This document shows, piece after piece, positions 10,251 to 22,547 of a DNA stretch of 64,000 bases; the stretch's first letter is position 1; each line of letters begins with the position of its first letter. Source of the stretch: Chaetoceros tenuissimus (lineage: Eukaryota > Bacillariophyta > Thalassiosirophyceae > Chaetocerotales > Chaetocerotaceae); the NCBI GenBank assembly GCA_021927905.1, contig BLLK01000038.1, forward strand, positions 1,240,001 to 1,304,000. The letters run 5' to 3'. The notes under the pieces are model-generated. The model saw nothing but the letters and a program-made list of their open reading frames with translations, had not been told where the DNA came from and ran no database searches. The translations under genes and the position numbers were made by a program.

Positions 10251-11889
10251 TGTGATGTAGATTTGATGACCCTACTCAGTAATGAAAGATGGAAAGATTA
10301 ATAAGGTTTGAACTTTATCGTAGTGACCTGGAAGCAGTGAATAATGAAATGTATCTATTAGATAAGGATTATGAATGAAGTAGTCTAGATAGCCCGTAAT
10401 CAAAGGAGTCTTCCTCTTTTTTGTTCGATTGATGGAAAGCACAGTCAACGTTGAATTTCACAAGAGTGAAATTTTTAATCATGCAGGGCCAGTTCCGGCA
10501 AATCTTTCATTTTTCGGGAAAAATAGGATGGAACTGTCGTAGTAAGATGGAAACGAAAGTCAGTCCCACAAAAACTTAAAACGATAAAACAGAGATAAAA
10601 CCTCAAAGACGTCTCTGATAACGTATGCAATTTTTGGAACCTTCCCTACCCCCTTTAGGCTTCCCTTTGAAATTAAATATGTTTTGAAGCAAAGAATCAT
10701 CTCACCCTCATGTATTTTGGACAACAACAAAAATATATTTTTTTTTGATGCTATCATGTACAATTTATCTATCTTTGCAATCACTTCAACGAACAGCATG
10801 TGGAAATATTTTTCTGATTTTGAAGTGAAATGATGACTGATGATTTGATCTATGAAATTGTTGCCTCTAGCTTTGTTTCTTAAAATATTGACTGTTCATC
10901 CCTCGGGTGCCAAGGGACCATCCTCTTCTGTCATGCTGCTGCAATGTTTGTCCTGTATGAATTGAAGTGGAGATTGATCCACTGGTCTCTTCTCCATCAT
11001 CCCATATTTGTAGTGGTATCACTCTAGAAGCAGGTAATACCACTGCCAGTTTGTTCATCATCATCTGTTTCGTCATCTGTTTCATCACCAATGCTGGCTA
11101 CTAGCTCTGGTAATTTGTCATCATCAGAATCAAGGTCAGAGCCACTGTTGTCTTCATCCTCCTCTTCACCCCCTTCATTAGAAGTACGTGGATGATTGTT
11201 GTTTGTTGAGGATGACATAATCGTGAATATGATTTATGTTGGTGTAGGGCGGTAAGAAGCAAGAAAGTGATAGCTAGGATGAAGCATGACGGTATGGGGG
11301 AGTTTAATTCTGCTCTATGGTGAGTCAATACAAACTATAGTATTGAAATCAGAGTATGAATTATGTAACCAAAGTTGGAAATATGTTACATTCTCCAAGA
11401 TCTCCTAACTATACCAGCGTGGTGGAATGTAAAAATTCATGCCTTTTGGGTACAAAAACTGTACCCAGTACCCCCTTTTGAGGAGTAATAATAGTACCCA
11501 AAGATAGGAGATGTACACATGATTTCTAGGTCTTGTAAGATGGTTCTTATTTTCCACTATGTACAGCTCTTCCCCTTTTCTATTTTTCCTGAAAAATGAC
11601 AGATTTGCTTAAATCTAAGATTTTACACCATGACCCAAGCAAAAATTGTTAATACATTATTTGGTAGTCCAATCTGCAGTGTAGCTTCTGTAAGTGAAAT
11701 GTTACCTGACATAGTGACATGATCAATAGATTGAATCAGACTTATATTTGAGTATCTATTTCAACCTTTTTGCAACAAATGTACCTCAATCCAATGACAT
11801 CTTTCATTGTAATTCTTGCAGGATGGCTATATTACTCTCCCAAAGTAAACCCTCAAAAGCTCTTTTCCTGGTGAATATAGCTTAATTCT
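10251..11889. other. Intergenic with small acidic ORFs
   Basis: Several short minus-strand frames lie here: 10560-10799 (79 codons, no domain), and 11024-11218 followed in another frame by 10867-11091. The second pair begins with an ATG and encodes a strongly acidic stretch (DSDDDKLPEL, DETDDETDDDEQT) before the frame changes. Acidic N-termini of this kind occur in transposase-type proteins, but no transposase domain is present. Near 11450-11505 the sequence GGGTACAAAAACTGTACCC is a short inverted repeat, with further TACCC repeats. Confidence 0.3.
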
Positions 11890-12258
11890 TCAGACAGCAT
11901 TCTTCACAATTGCAACAGCCAATATCTGCTTTTCCTGTCGATCTCTCTGATTCACTTCACTCTTCATCAACTTCTCCTCTTCGTGTAACAACACATTGCC
12001 AACATCTATGTGTGGGTCTGAGTCATCTGAAGTTTCTCTGGAAATATGTTTTTGGCTTATTGAAAGTCTTGTAGATCGCTGCGTACCCATTGGCGAGGAA
12101 TCATGCTTCTTCTCTACTCCACCTGAATCCAAAATGATACCAACAGCAGAGCCTTCGGAACATGTATCAGTGCTTGGTTCCATAGTCAAAGTGTTCATGG
12201 TAGATTCTGAATCAGTGTAGATGCTAGTAGTAGTAGAAGGATGCTCACAGACAGCCAT
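11890..12258 (-). CDS. Hypothetical Ser/Thr-rich small protein
   Basis: The ATG at 12258 gives 122 residues; an upstream GTG at 12288 is less likely. Composition is Ser/Thr-rich with a charged C-terminal helix (EEEKLMKSEVNQRDRQEKQ). No domain or paralogue was recognised. It may not be a real gene, or may be the N-terminal part of a decayed element shared with the acidic frames to its left. Confidence 0.25.
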   Translation of the reverse strand: MAVCEHPSTTTSIYTDSESTMNTLTMEPSTDTCSEGSAVGIILDSGGVEKKHDSSPMGTQRSTRLSISQKHISRETSDDSDPHIDVGNVLLHEEEKLMKSEVNQRDRQEKQILAVAIVKNAV

Positions 12259-12288
12259 TTTTCCAAAGGGAAGAAGAGGGAAAGCCAC

Positions 12289-12818
12289 AAGATAAAGATG
12301 AAAAAGCTAAATGAAAAAGTTTGAAGAACTCTAGTCTCCAATCAACAACTCGATGTAATTACAAGGGTGATTGCCTGCCTGGCAAATTAGAGAAAATAAG
12401 ATAATTTACTTAAGCACTACTGGCGGAAAAGGCTTATTTTGACAGCAGATTGAGACAATGTAAGGCAAGACTGGACCATGTCAATTTTGTGTAGTAAGCT
12501 GTAAACTTTTTTTGAAAAACAGACTGACTTTGACTGGTGCTGGTATCATAACCAAAGTATGTTTTTATATTTCGTATCATAGGTTTTTGAGACGAGAATT
12601 TCCAACATTTCTTTTTTGGAAAGACTTTGACTGGCTGTCGTTGATTGCAACAAAGAAAAGGTTGGACAGGAAACAGCAGAAATGCAACACTTTCATTCAA
12701 TCATCAATTTTAATGCACTTACCATATCCATTTCTGGACATCACATAGACTTTTTCATAGACTGATATTCTTCAAAAATAAAACCTTACCTTTTTAGAAT
12801 TAATCACAAGTCACAAAG
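12289..12818. other. Intergenic, upstream region of IMP3
   Basis: No supported gene. The last ~60 bases upstream of the IMP3 start are AT-rich. The frames at 12434-12748 on both strands overlap each other and show no domain. Confidence 0.35.
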
Positions 12819-13364
12819 ATGAGAGAGCTAAAGCATCACGAGAAAAAGCTGCTACATAAAGTATCCCTCTATTCATGGAAAGGAGAAGAAAACATCAAAG
12901 TGGCCAAAATCATGAGACGTTATCATATTCAAAAGAGAGAAGATTACGCAGCCTATAACAAAATTTGCGGAAGCATTCAAAGTCTGTCTGCAAAAATCAA
13001 GACATTGAAACCAGATGATCCTTTTAGAATTGCCATGACTGATCAACTTTTGGATAAAATGTTCAATATGGGATTAATTACCACCAAGAAATCATTGCAA
13101 AAGGCAGAGGAAATCACTACATCTGCTATATGTAGAAGGAGGTTACCGGTTGTAATGGTGAGAATGAAGATGGCACAAACTATAAGGGCTGCTTGCACCT
13201 TTGTTGAGCAAGGACAAGTTCGTGTAGGGCCAAACGTAGTCACAGACCCCGCCTTTTTGGTCACTAGAAATATGGAAGATTTCGTCACATGGGTCGACAG
13301 TTCCAAGGTTCGCAAAACTGTTCAACGGTACAATGATAAATTGGATGACTTCGAGCTACTGTAA
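12819..13364 (+). CDS. IMP3: U3 snoRNP protein IMP3
   Basis: 181 residues, close to the ~184 of human IMP3. It starts MRELKHHEKKLLHKVSLY, the conserved IMP3 N-terminus. The S4-type RNA-binding region lies in the C-terminal third (about 108-165: RRLPVVMVRM, then FVEQGQVRVGPNVVTDPAFL), and the end (DDFELL) is typical. IMP3 joins U3 snoRNA, MPP10 and IMP4 in the nucleolar small-subunit processome for 18S rRNA maturation. Single exon, convergent with the IFT56 pseudogene 78 bases away. One of the most secure calls in the window; frame and length are intact. Confidence 0.95.
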   Translation: MRELKHHEKKLLHKVSLYSWKGEENIKVAKIMRRYHIQKREDYAAYNKICGSIQSLSAKIKTLKPDDPFRIAMTDQLLDKMFNMGLITTKKSLQKAEEITTSAICRRRLPVVMVRMKMAQTIRAACTFVEQGQVRVGPNVVTDPAFLVTRNMEDFVTWVDSSKVRKTVQRYNDKLDDFELL

Positions 13365-13441
13365 TTTTATAGGGTGATGTAATGATATAAAAGAGAATGC
13401 TACTTTGATTAGAAGAGTTGGATTATGATAATACTCCTGAT

Positions 13442-15039
13442 TTAGAGTTGTAGACTATCAAACCATTCATACAAAGGAGGCAGAATTGCACTACGTTCTT
13501 TTGGCTGAAGATGGCTTTGTAGTTTGTTCAACAATGATTTAATGTGAGAAGAATATTTACTTGGAACCTCTTTGTTGACATAGGTTTGTAGTGCAGCCAA
13601 CGTTGAACTCTTTATGCCCAAATAATAGTCACCATCTTGATCAAGTTCTTTTAATTTCAAAAAAGCTTTGCTTGCAATTTCGAAATCTTTTGAAAGAAAA
13701 CATTTGTTTGCTACATCAGTGAGAAACTCGATTTGTTGGTCTCTACGAGAAGGATAAAGATCCATAGCCCGTGATGCGTCACCGGTATGGATGAAACAAC
13801 AAGAAAGCCACTTTTTATACAGGAGCTCCTCTAACAATTCTTCATCTTTTACTTGAAGTAAGATCTTTTCTGCTTCTTCACAATTCCAGATGCTGCAAGA
13901 GACAATCCATAATTCCAATTGAAGATATCGTCACCAGTCAGATAGTCTTGTACTGATTCTAGAAAGACATTCGCTTTATCAAATTCTTTCTTCAAAATTA
14001 ATGCTGATGCCATGCACTGTCGTCCAGGAACTGTATCTCTATCATAATTTCCTGCTTGCTCAAACAAATCAATAGCTTCCTCTTTGAAACCCTCCTGTGC
14101 TCTGACCATCGCTTTGACAGCTAATTTGTGAGGTGAAAAAAAATTCAATGGCATCTTCTTTGAAACCCTCCTGTGTTCTGACCATTGATTTGGCAGCTAT
14201 CTCGTGAGATGAAGTACTATTAGGAATATCTCTTAGAGCAAGTTGTGCTTGCTCCACTTGCCCCATTTGAATATGATACAAGGCAAGATTGACCTTAGCT
14301 TCAGGAATCTTTAGAGATGAAAATACTTCAAATGTCTTCTCATTTTCACCCTCGGAGAAACAATAAGATTGTGTTTCAACAGGTGCTCTTTTTGAAAAGA
14401 ATCCTTGTCAATATTCATAGCTTTCAATTCTTTGCACGCCGCATACCCACCTTCGAGTCGAAAACAAATTGCTGCTTTCAAGTTCGTAACAAAAAGACTA
14501 TCCTGGTTCTCCTTCTCGTATTCCTCAATATTGCTTAAAGCAAAATCAAAGCAGCCTTGTTCGTAGTAACAAAGAGCAAGATACACGTACAAAGCTTTAT
14601 TGGTATCATCTTCGCCGAGGAGATCTTTATAGATGGAAGTTGCTTCTTCAAATTTACCACTTTTGAACAAGTAAGAAGCATGAGATAATTTGTTTTGAAT
14701 AAGAGTTGATTCAGGCTCTGCTAATAGATTCTCTTCTCCGAAAAGATGGAGATTCAACCTTTGCTTTAATCCCGAATCTGGACCTTTATATTCTTGCAAC
14801 AAATTTCTTGCTTCATCGAAGCGATTCAAGTGAAAGTAGCAACAGGCGAGATACAGTTGGAATTCCCCAGTCCTATTTGACTTGTTTAGTAGATCCGCTA
14901 CCTCTTCGAATTTTCTCGAATGAAAAAGACAGTAGACCTTCCATTTCAATACTTCTTCCTTTTCAATCGACGATATGTGAGGGAGCTTCAAAATCTTGCG
15001 TTTGGAGAAGAGTTTCAAATTTTTCAAAGTCTGAAACAA
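13442..15039 (-). pseudogene. IFT56: Broken IFT56 (TTC26/DYF-13) copy 2, nearly full length
   Basis: TPR protein of the IFT-B complex; the span (~1.6 kb) fits most of the ~550-residue family. The order of segments matches human TTC26: YVYLALCYYEQGCFD, HNLIV, DTVPGRQCMAS, GDDIFNWNYG, then the C-terminal TPRs. The frame breaks several times: near 14985-15000 (the N-terminal KFETLLQTQDFEA reads in another frame), at 14358-14360 (three A where four give IVFSEGENE), at 14136-14143 (A8), and near 13881-13887 (one base short in ASGNCEEAEK). Between 14090 and 14200 about 66 bp is duplicated in diverged form (SMVRTQEGFKEDAI / AMVRAQEGFKEEAI), a recombination scar. An acceptor-like TTTCAG at about 15033 suggests a first exon upstream. 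With these breaks it cannot encode a full subunit unless the consensus is wrong. Confidence 0.8.
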
Positions 15040-16773
15040 TAATGGTTTCGTAAACTATATGAGTCTCAGGAGAATTGAAATTGTATTACGAATGAGCGAA
15101 GTGTTTGCTCTCAGTGAAAAAAAATCAAATTTAGAAATGTAGGCAAACTGATTTCAGTTTGGAGTTGCGACTTCCGATTAGAATTGGAGAAACAAATGTA
15201 ATATTAGATTTACTGACTACATGTATCACTCTTTACATTTGTGCATTGATTTATCAAAGAAATTTTCACTTGGTACACCTTCTTCACAAAGAGCACACTA
15301 TAGAGAAGATTTTCCACTGTTTCTACATTCTTCGTGACTACAGGTGAGCTCTCCTCCATGATTCAACACTTCTCCCCTTTTAGGAGAAAGAGTAGCACCA
15401 CTGTGACTAATGGGCACAGGTTTACCTCTTTTTTCGAAATCCCGGTCTATTTTGAGTGTTGACAAGATCCCATGCGCTTGTTTCGCTATCTAGCATCACT
15501 ATCGTATATTTCAACGTTGGATTGCACTTCCTTCAATGGTATGATCAAGAACTTTTGAATTTCACCCCAGTAAATCATCCGACTATTGTCCCTCATTCAT
15601 CTATTCCCTTTTCAGTCGGCATTAATCCCTTTTATGATGGCCAGTCACTTGCTGTTCCCAGTGTCAATTTACCAAATAAACCAAAATCATACCAATTCCC
15701 AAACAAAGACCAATATAAAGGCAACTGAATTCCTTCTGAGTATCCCAACAATATCGAGCATGATTCGATTCACAAGCACTACTAAAGAAGTATTTAGAGC
15801 GCAAGAATAGGATAGTAACCAAAAATAGTACTGGCCGCAGCCCCTATAGAATGATCCAAAGTTTCTCTATAGTAACAATCCTTAGCAATACTCTTCTCCT
15901 TGTTAATTCTTGTAAAACTAGCTAGCTAGGTGGAAGATGGATCAAATAGTACCATTTCCATTCAAACAACACTCAAACCTGGTAGCTTTTTAGTAGTAAG
16001 AACGAAAGAACTGCACGAAGCAAGTGAAAGGAACTGCTGTTGAATGATATCAATCTGCCCTTTTTGTTCCCTTTTCCTCACTTCTCAACCGCAAATATCC
16101 TTTCAGATCATTGAAGTTTCGTCAGCCAGATCCTTTGCATATCCACGAATCACGATTTGATGATTCTTCTTCCTCATTCTCCTCACTGATGATTATGATT
16201 CAGTTCAACTCCGAGCAGTCAAAAAGTTGCATACAGCTTTTCCAATCAAAAGTTGCATATACAGCTTTCGTCAAAGCTGTCTCTAAAATGACATTTCTGA
16301 AAATCCTTTCTTTGAAGTGGGAATGATATTTTAATGATGTTCATTTGAATGCAAAGGAGTTTTAGGATATATCTGAGAGGAATTAGACGAATGTTTGATT
16401 GCTTGGTTGGAGCTATTCAAATTCTTTCGAATATGGCGCTGAAAAAGTAAGCTCATCATCAGCAGATCATTACAATAATCATTCAAAAGTATTATGATTC
16501 CGTTCTTCCTATCATTCTTCAACATCTGGAGTTTGGAGCAGATGCATCATGTTAATCAGTCTATTCCCTGATTTTTAAATAGGCTAAGGTCCTGTAAGCT
16601 ACCACGTCATTGAACATTTAGCATTCGCCACGTCAATGGATCCCTTTATCACCACCAATAGACAGTTTTTTCTTGTCGAAGCATCGGCGTTTCACACCAA
16701 AACACCATTGCTTGACAAAACAACCGGGTATCACTATTTTTCATTCATCATATTTTACTTCAAGCAGACAAGA
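15040..16773. other. Upstream region of zfA, shared with the zfD and zfC loci
   Basis: No gene. From about 15590 rightward this DNA matches, inverted, the region 47349-48560 upstream of zfD, and more weakly 26720-27660 upstream of zfC. It holds the junction repeat at 15601-15690 and, near 16220-16265, two copies of GTTGCATA(TA)CAGCTTT, part of the conserved upstream block of the CCCH genes. Confidence 0.6.
15601..15690 (+). repeat. Junction repeat JR-1
   Basis: About 90 bp: CTATTCCCTTTTCAGTCGGC, TTAATCCCTTTTATGATGGC, then CAGTGTCAATTTACC and AAATAAACCAAAATC. Related copies occur at 24672, 26722, 30811, 44588 (inverted), 44928 (inverted) and 48448 (inverted), always beside a CCCH gene unit. 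Confidence 0.8.
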
Positions 16774-18543
16774 ATGATTGTGAGAAGAGAAATATGCAAA
16801 GCTGCACTCAGTGGTGAGGAGTGCCCACTAGGAAGTCGTTGCAAGTTTGCTCATTCCAGAAAAGAATTGGACTTGACGACCATTCTGGAAAGATTGGATG
16901 CCGGCATCGTTGATGATGTAAATGTTTTTCGTTCTACGCTATGCTTCGATCAAATTGCTACAGGATCTTGGTAAGTAAAGGTATTGCTTATTCTATTCTT
17001 ATCTTCATCATTGGCTGCTTTGAATCACATCATAACAATTGCGTCTTTTGTATCTTTGGTGACAGTCCCTACCAAAGCAAGTGCAACTGTATTCACGATC
17101 CTCGAATGATAGCAATGTCTTCACCAGCATGGCTGCCGAAACAAATGAAGAAATGTGATAGTTTCTCGACAGACATTCACGTGGACTGGAATCACTTTGC
17201 GAAGCAGAACATTGTGAACTATGGTGTCAATCTACCTTACAGACAACAAAAGAGATTGTTTCGTGGCGTAGAGTCGTTCTATTCTATCGCTTCTGGTGTA
17301 GACGCTGTAAAGGATATCAAGAACACCTTTGCATCAAGTAATGCTAGTACTAATGCTGAGCTCTTGAGACTTGAAGTCGCTCTTGCTATGATGAAGAAGA
17401 GGGACAACTGCTATGTACCCTACAAGTACAAACCAACCCATGCTATCATGGATCGACTATGCGCAGTGATCAATGAATGTGCTTTCGAGATCTTACCTGG
17501 TCGAGAACCTGGCTCTTCGTTGATCCTCAAGGAAATACCATTCGTGAAGTATGACTCTCACAATGCTCGACATGTTTCAGTGCATGAGGTAGCCTTCGCT
17601 CCATATGGATATTCTAGATGCTATCAAGATATTCCTCTACCAATGTTGCTATTCAATCTAGATGCAAAGAAGGTGCTTCGTCCTGCTACTAGGAGGATGA
17701 TAATAGCCTATGAAAACGCGAAGAAGGATGAAGTCCAGCAATTGACAAGGCAAACTATTCAAGAAAGGCGCAATCGTCGTCGTATATCTCCGTTTGTTCC
17801 TGTACCAACAAAACGCTTTGATAAGCTCATCGAAGACATGCGCAAGGTAGGCAAATGCCATTACCCTGTACTTTACTCACAGGATCGTGAGATGCATGAC
17901 ATGATTATCGATGCGATTGCCTTGAGAATTGATATGCTTCTCGGTAAGGAGCTTGATGCGAGAGAGAAGACTCGTGCTCTTGAGCAGAAGTTCACATCCT
18001 TGATGCGCTTTTACAAGGACTCAGTGAATGCCTGGCCACTCTGTGATGGTCGAGGAAATATGTTTATTGATCAGCATACTGAAGTGTACGATGTCGAGAC
18101 TATCTATAGGCCATATATTTCGACTACTGATCAGTCTGATGCTGAGAGAGGACAAGGAAAGCTCCTTCATCATTACAGAGAGGGTATTCTTTCAAGTTTT
18201 TTTTGACAACTTGGATGCTGTCGATGACGAGTTTGAAACTGTGTACCCATTACTTTTTGGAAAGAAAAGGCCATATGATCCCTCGGCTACTGCTACTTCA
18301 TCTTCAGAAGAACAGAAACCTTCGAAAGTGGTAGACGAGGATTCGATTGACAATACAATCGACTTGTTTCCTGTCCCTGATTTGACTCGCGTCTTCGAAG
18401 ATCTTGAGAAGGATTGGGAGCCAGTTGTAGCGAAATTTCAGGGGGAACGAGAAGAAAATGCCGATGCTAGACTACTAGGGGACACTCTCACGACATTAAA
18501 TACTTGGGGATTGAAGAGTACAATAATAAATACAGTAGGATAA
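16774..18543 (+). pseudogene. zfA: two-CCCH-finger protein, one intron, frameshifted near the 3' end
   Basis: Exon 1 is 16774-16970, the intron 16971-17065 (GTAAGT..GACAG, 95 bp), exon 2 from 17066. Splicing completes the second finger: finger 1 is C-x8-C-x5-C-x3-H (CKAALSGEECPLGSRCKFAH) and finger 2 becomes C-x8-C-x5-C-x3-H only when the exons join (..GS-C-PYQSKCNCIH). The rest is a ~400-residue domain not recognised (HVDWNH, QNIVNYGVNLPY, YGYSRC, KCHYPVLYSQDREMHDM). CCCH pairs usually bind RNA. Eight T at 18197-18204, against seven in zfB and zfC, shift the frame at GILSSFF; the normal C-terminus continues in the next frame to 18543. The ATG at 16774 is chosen because all four paralogues align from it. 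Downstream flank 18544-18885 is shared, inverted, with the zfD locus. Confidence 0.75.
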
Positions 18544-19019
18544 CTAATAGGTTTATGTAATTGCTATTTTCATCAACTTTTTTATTGCTCGCTTGGTTGT
18601 CAGCAGTAACTTTCATCCTGTATAAACAGTTGAACCTTCAAGGTCGTTTCGCTCCATTCTATTACTATGCTGGAAAACTTTTGAACTCTCTTCCTTTCCT
18701 TCTTTTCGAACCTTGCATACGTAACCTTCCTTTCATTATTATGTCCCTTCCTTTCGTCATTTTATGTCCCAGAATACAATAAATAGCACATTCCTCTGGC
18801 AACGACTTCAACAATCGTTGATCTTCCTTGCGTACGTGGCAAAGGCAACAAGAGTTTACCTTTTTACTTCTGACTGCTAATCCGAATCCAATGCCACGAC
18901 AAATTATAGTAAGATTAGATCTGCAAATTCTGATCAGGAGCGGAAGTTTTTCCTCCTGCGACATATGATGACGCAACCGATGATGCCAAGATTATATAGC
19001 AAGATATTGGGCTGCAATC
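18544..19019. other. Spacer between zfA and rhomboid 1
   Basis: No gene. The left ~340 bp is repeated in inverted orientation at 45250-45590 downstream of zfD. Confidence 0.5.
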
Positions 19020-20928
19020 CTAACTACTGTGCCCAAGACGCCGACCTTGCCCCTCAAAGGGAATGATACTCATTACTTTCTGCGCCTTTTGTAATTTTGA
19101 AACTATTGAATCCGATAAATTTACAAGGAACCCAAATACTTTGCCAAAGTGCCCACTCATACTCCCTTCCTTGTTTGATAAATAACTACCTAGATAGATG
19201 AAGTCTATAAAAATGCTCATTGTGCTGAAGAAATAGAACACGAGAAAGAAAAAGATCCCATTCCTTGTAACCCTCATTGCCCGTAGTGATCTCCGCATGA
19301 TGAGAATATAAGATAAAAGCACAGCTTGTGAGCATTGATGTATGAATAGACAACACACTGTAGATTTGACTATGACATCAACATGCTGACTTTTGTCACG
19401 GATTGCACGGTATGAACATAAAACTAAAAATGAGACCAAGACATGACCAATCACTGCACTCTCGAATACATTGTAGAAATAGCAATACGTGATGGTAGAT
19501 ATCCATACTCCTACTTGCACTCCCTTGAAAATTATGCCCAACTTTTGACTAGAATGACTATGTTCTTCAACTTCTGATATTGTTTCAGTGGTAGGAAGGA
19601 TACTATAGGCTATATTTCTACTTGCAATCAATCTCTTTGTGTATTTCAAATACACAATGATGACCAACGGTATCAACACCTGTGGCGAATAAAATACTTC
19701 TCTCGGTAGAACATTCCAATGCAACAAAAAGCCGCACATTATACCTGCAAGATGCCCAATAAAACTTACACGTGGCATAATCATTTGAGCTACGAATAGC
19801 TGTACTATCGGACCGATATTGAACCGAATCTTGAAGCCTATATCCAATTCATGCGTATTGAAACATGCATCGGGAAAGAATGGAATAGGACAAGTAGATT
19901 GTCTCTCCAATGAGGATATCACCATCCACGCAAACAAAACGGCACTATACCCAACTGTTTTGGTATGCTGTAGTGCTTGATTTCCAGTGTAATAAATTTG
20001 CAGTCTTACTAAGCCCATCATTACGATTGTTGTCAAAGGTATCAAACATATATTGTAAAAAAAGAAAAGGAATGGATCCATACATAATCTCAATCTCCGA
20101 TCCTAATGCGTACAGACTCATCATGTTGAATCCAATGTGCAACAAGTCAAAGTGAGCAGTGGCACCTGAGAACGATCTCCATAGTTCTCCATCATGTACA
20201 ATCTTTTGATACTCTTTGCAAACAGCCATTGGATCAACTCGATGATTCCAGTAGATGAATGCAAGTCCAAGATTGATGGCAATCAGAGTGGCAGTTGCTG
20301 GCTTGAAAAGAATTTCTAGATTCGGATTACCTCGTATTCTTGTATGAAGCCATTGCAAAGGATCAAAAGAATCTTTCGCTGGACATGATATTGAGATTTG
20401 AAAGTCGATGGTTTCAGATCCTTTGGTTACATCTACATGTTGTATTCCAGTCGGAGGGAATATTTCATTTTGTTCTTTACTCGTAGTATGCTTTGTTGTG
20501 ATACATGAGACTGCTTGAATATCTTGAGATTTGAAGCACCATAGGTCGGACGACTTGTCGAAATATAGAACCGAGTGGTGAGTATATGAATACGATGCTT
20601 GCATGATTTCATCATTCATTCGATGTATGGAAGGGATGCCTCCTTGTGTCAATGTCTTAAATGCAAAGTCACCTTTCTTGCCTTCTGTTGATCTTGCATT
20701 CGTATTTGCAATAAATTCATTATTTCTAGATCGTCTATAAATGCCATATATATGTGATGGGAAGAACAAAGAAGCTGCATGGGAGGTTGATGCTACTGGT
20801 CCTACGAAACAAAATCCACTAGAATGAGACCAGTGAAGGAGATATAGGAAGGAGCTGATGAATGGAACACAAAAGAGAATGAGTCCAAGTTTCAATAAAG
20901 GCAAAGCAAATGCAAACATGCGCTTCAT
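19020..20928 (-). pseudogene. Rhomboid-family intramembrane serine protease, copy 1, frameshifted
   Basis: Rhomboids cut substrates inside the membrane with a Ser-His pair. Seen: a signal or first TM at the N-terminus, a ~200-residue luminal stretch, then WRSFSGATAHFDLLHIGFN (the HxxxN helix), GSEIEIMYGS, the serine motif GYSAVLFAW and the histidine motif SFIGHLAGIMCGF, followed by more membrane segments: a complete catalytic core. The reading frame changes inside a run of seven A (20057-20063 on the plus strand; T7 in the gene), so the N-terminal part (19945-20928) and the catalytic part (19020-20093) lie in different frames. The same A7 is in copy 2, so the change predates the duplication, is a shared run-length error, or marks recoding. 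Transcribed toward zfA. Confidence 0.75.
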
Positions 20929-22547
20929 CTAAATGTGTGCCAGTGTGGACATGGAAAGTCTTATTCATTGAAATTAGATCTTCGTAAATCACACTTGATA
21001 TGATATGATATATAATATGAAATGTGTCTTGCTTTTTGTGTTTTGCTTTTTTGCGCTCGATGTTTGCCATCGTCATTGTGATGTCTATGATGTCATTTGG
21101 CTTTGCTAACAATGACGTAGAGACGACTCGCAGATCAGACTTTGCATACGTACCCTACTGACTCTCAGACTGCCTACTCGACACGATTCTCAAAGCCTGT
21201 GATGAAATTGAACATCTTGCATCTTGATGACGACGAATACATTTCTAGATTTCATCTACGTATCTCGCTTGATCTGTTGTGATGCACACTGTAATATAAT
21301 GATGATTTTGAATATGGCTGGTTGCATTCGAAGCAAAAGAAGAAGTGTTGAAGACGACATTGCTGCCTAATGACAATTCTTTGAAGAAGTATAGCTACTT
21401 TTTACTCCATTACATACAAACAATCATCTCGTACGTATAAAGAAGAATGAGGGAGTGGCTACTTTTACAGAACTTACGTCAAGAAGTAGTAACGTAATAG
21501 AGCCAATATCATTGTGAATGATGTTGAAGAGTCCTCTAATACTATTAATATTTAAAGAATATTTTTGTCCTACTTCATAGTTTTCCATTTTTAGGCTCAT
21601 CGGGACAATGGATTCGATTCTACTACTACGAGTAGTTTCTTGTTTCCTCCACTCTCACTCGTGAAAAAGATACAAGAATAGACTAAGACCGTCATGACGA
21701 GCATACCTTCATCGTTGATTTTGAAAGGGCAAAGTTGCTTTCTTGAACAGGAAATCAAAAGCCAAGATGGATTGGTAAGAGTGCTGGATAGAAGAAGAGA
21801 AAAGAGAGTCAATTTCATATCTGAATCTAGCCAACTACGGTATCTTTCATTTTTTCCCTCGTTCTCCATTCTTGCCTTCTCACTTCATGTAGAGCTATGA
21901 ATCGTTCGAAATTTCAATATCTTCCGGTCAAAAAGCTGCATACAGCTTTCCAAAAAAATGACATTTCGGACAATCCTTTTGTAAACGGAAGAATCTTTCA
22001 TGGCTTGCAATCAGGGATATCTATGGCAGTCATCATCTCTTATATGTGTGAATGCATGGACGAGTGCTTTCCTAATGGTGCTAGCTAGAACAAGTCCATG
22101 ATGGTGCGTCATAACATAACTCATTGGAAATTGCAAATAATGATTCGCTGATTGTTCCTCTTTTCACTTTTTCCATACAGGCTTCTCATTCTTCAACAGT
22201 GATCATTCTCTTCCTGGTGCCTTCTTCTTCAAATCCATCTGCTGTCTCCTGTCTTCTGTCTTTGAACATAGAAAGCTCTTAGTCCGTGTTATTACAATTC
22301 AAAATTACAGAGTAGATTCTGTAAGACTATTCATACTTCTAAAATGACAGGAAGTACGTCATGATCTTGAAGTGGACTGCAACAAAAAAGTCAACTCCAT
22401 CTGCTGCTCCCGAATAATTTCATAGTGATATCCGAAGCATTGTAAAAAGAACCAGATTCTGGCTGTATATTTCGACGTCTACAAAAACATTTATTACTCA
22501 TCGCATTTTTCATACTAATCAACCAAAGAACGAATCAACGCAAAACC
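20929..22547. other. Intergenic between rhomboid 1 and zfB, partly duplicated
   Basis: No supported gene. From about 21848 onward the sequence is nearly identical to 27815-28518 upstream of zfC, including short frames at 21897-22088 and 27789-28052 whose conservation only reflects the recent duplication. The part before 21848 is unique except for a ~60-bp piece (21070-21120) resembling 25880-25940. Confidence 0.5.
21932..21949. promoter_or_regulatory. Conserved dyad upstream of zfB
   Basis: AAAGCTGCATACAGCTTT is a perfect 7-bp inverted repeat around CATA, followed by a conserved ATGACATTT. Diverged versions occur upstream of zfA (near 16225-16265) and zfD (inverted, near 47860-47900). It could be a protein-binding site or part of a small repeat; function is inferred. 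Confidence 0.35.

Noticed and set aside
20050-20070. HIV-type slippery heptamer (T TTT TTA) in rhomboid as a -1 frameshift site
   Set aside because: The heptamer is in phase, but a -1 shift leads to a stop within five codons; the catalytic frame is +1.
21897-22088. Small conserved ORF, also at 27849-28052
   Set aside because: Identity between the copies is explained by recent duplication of the whole non-coding flank; no evidence of selection.
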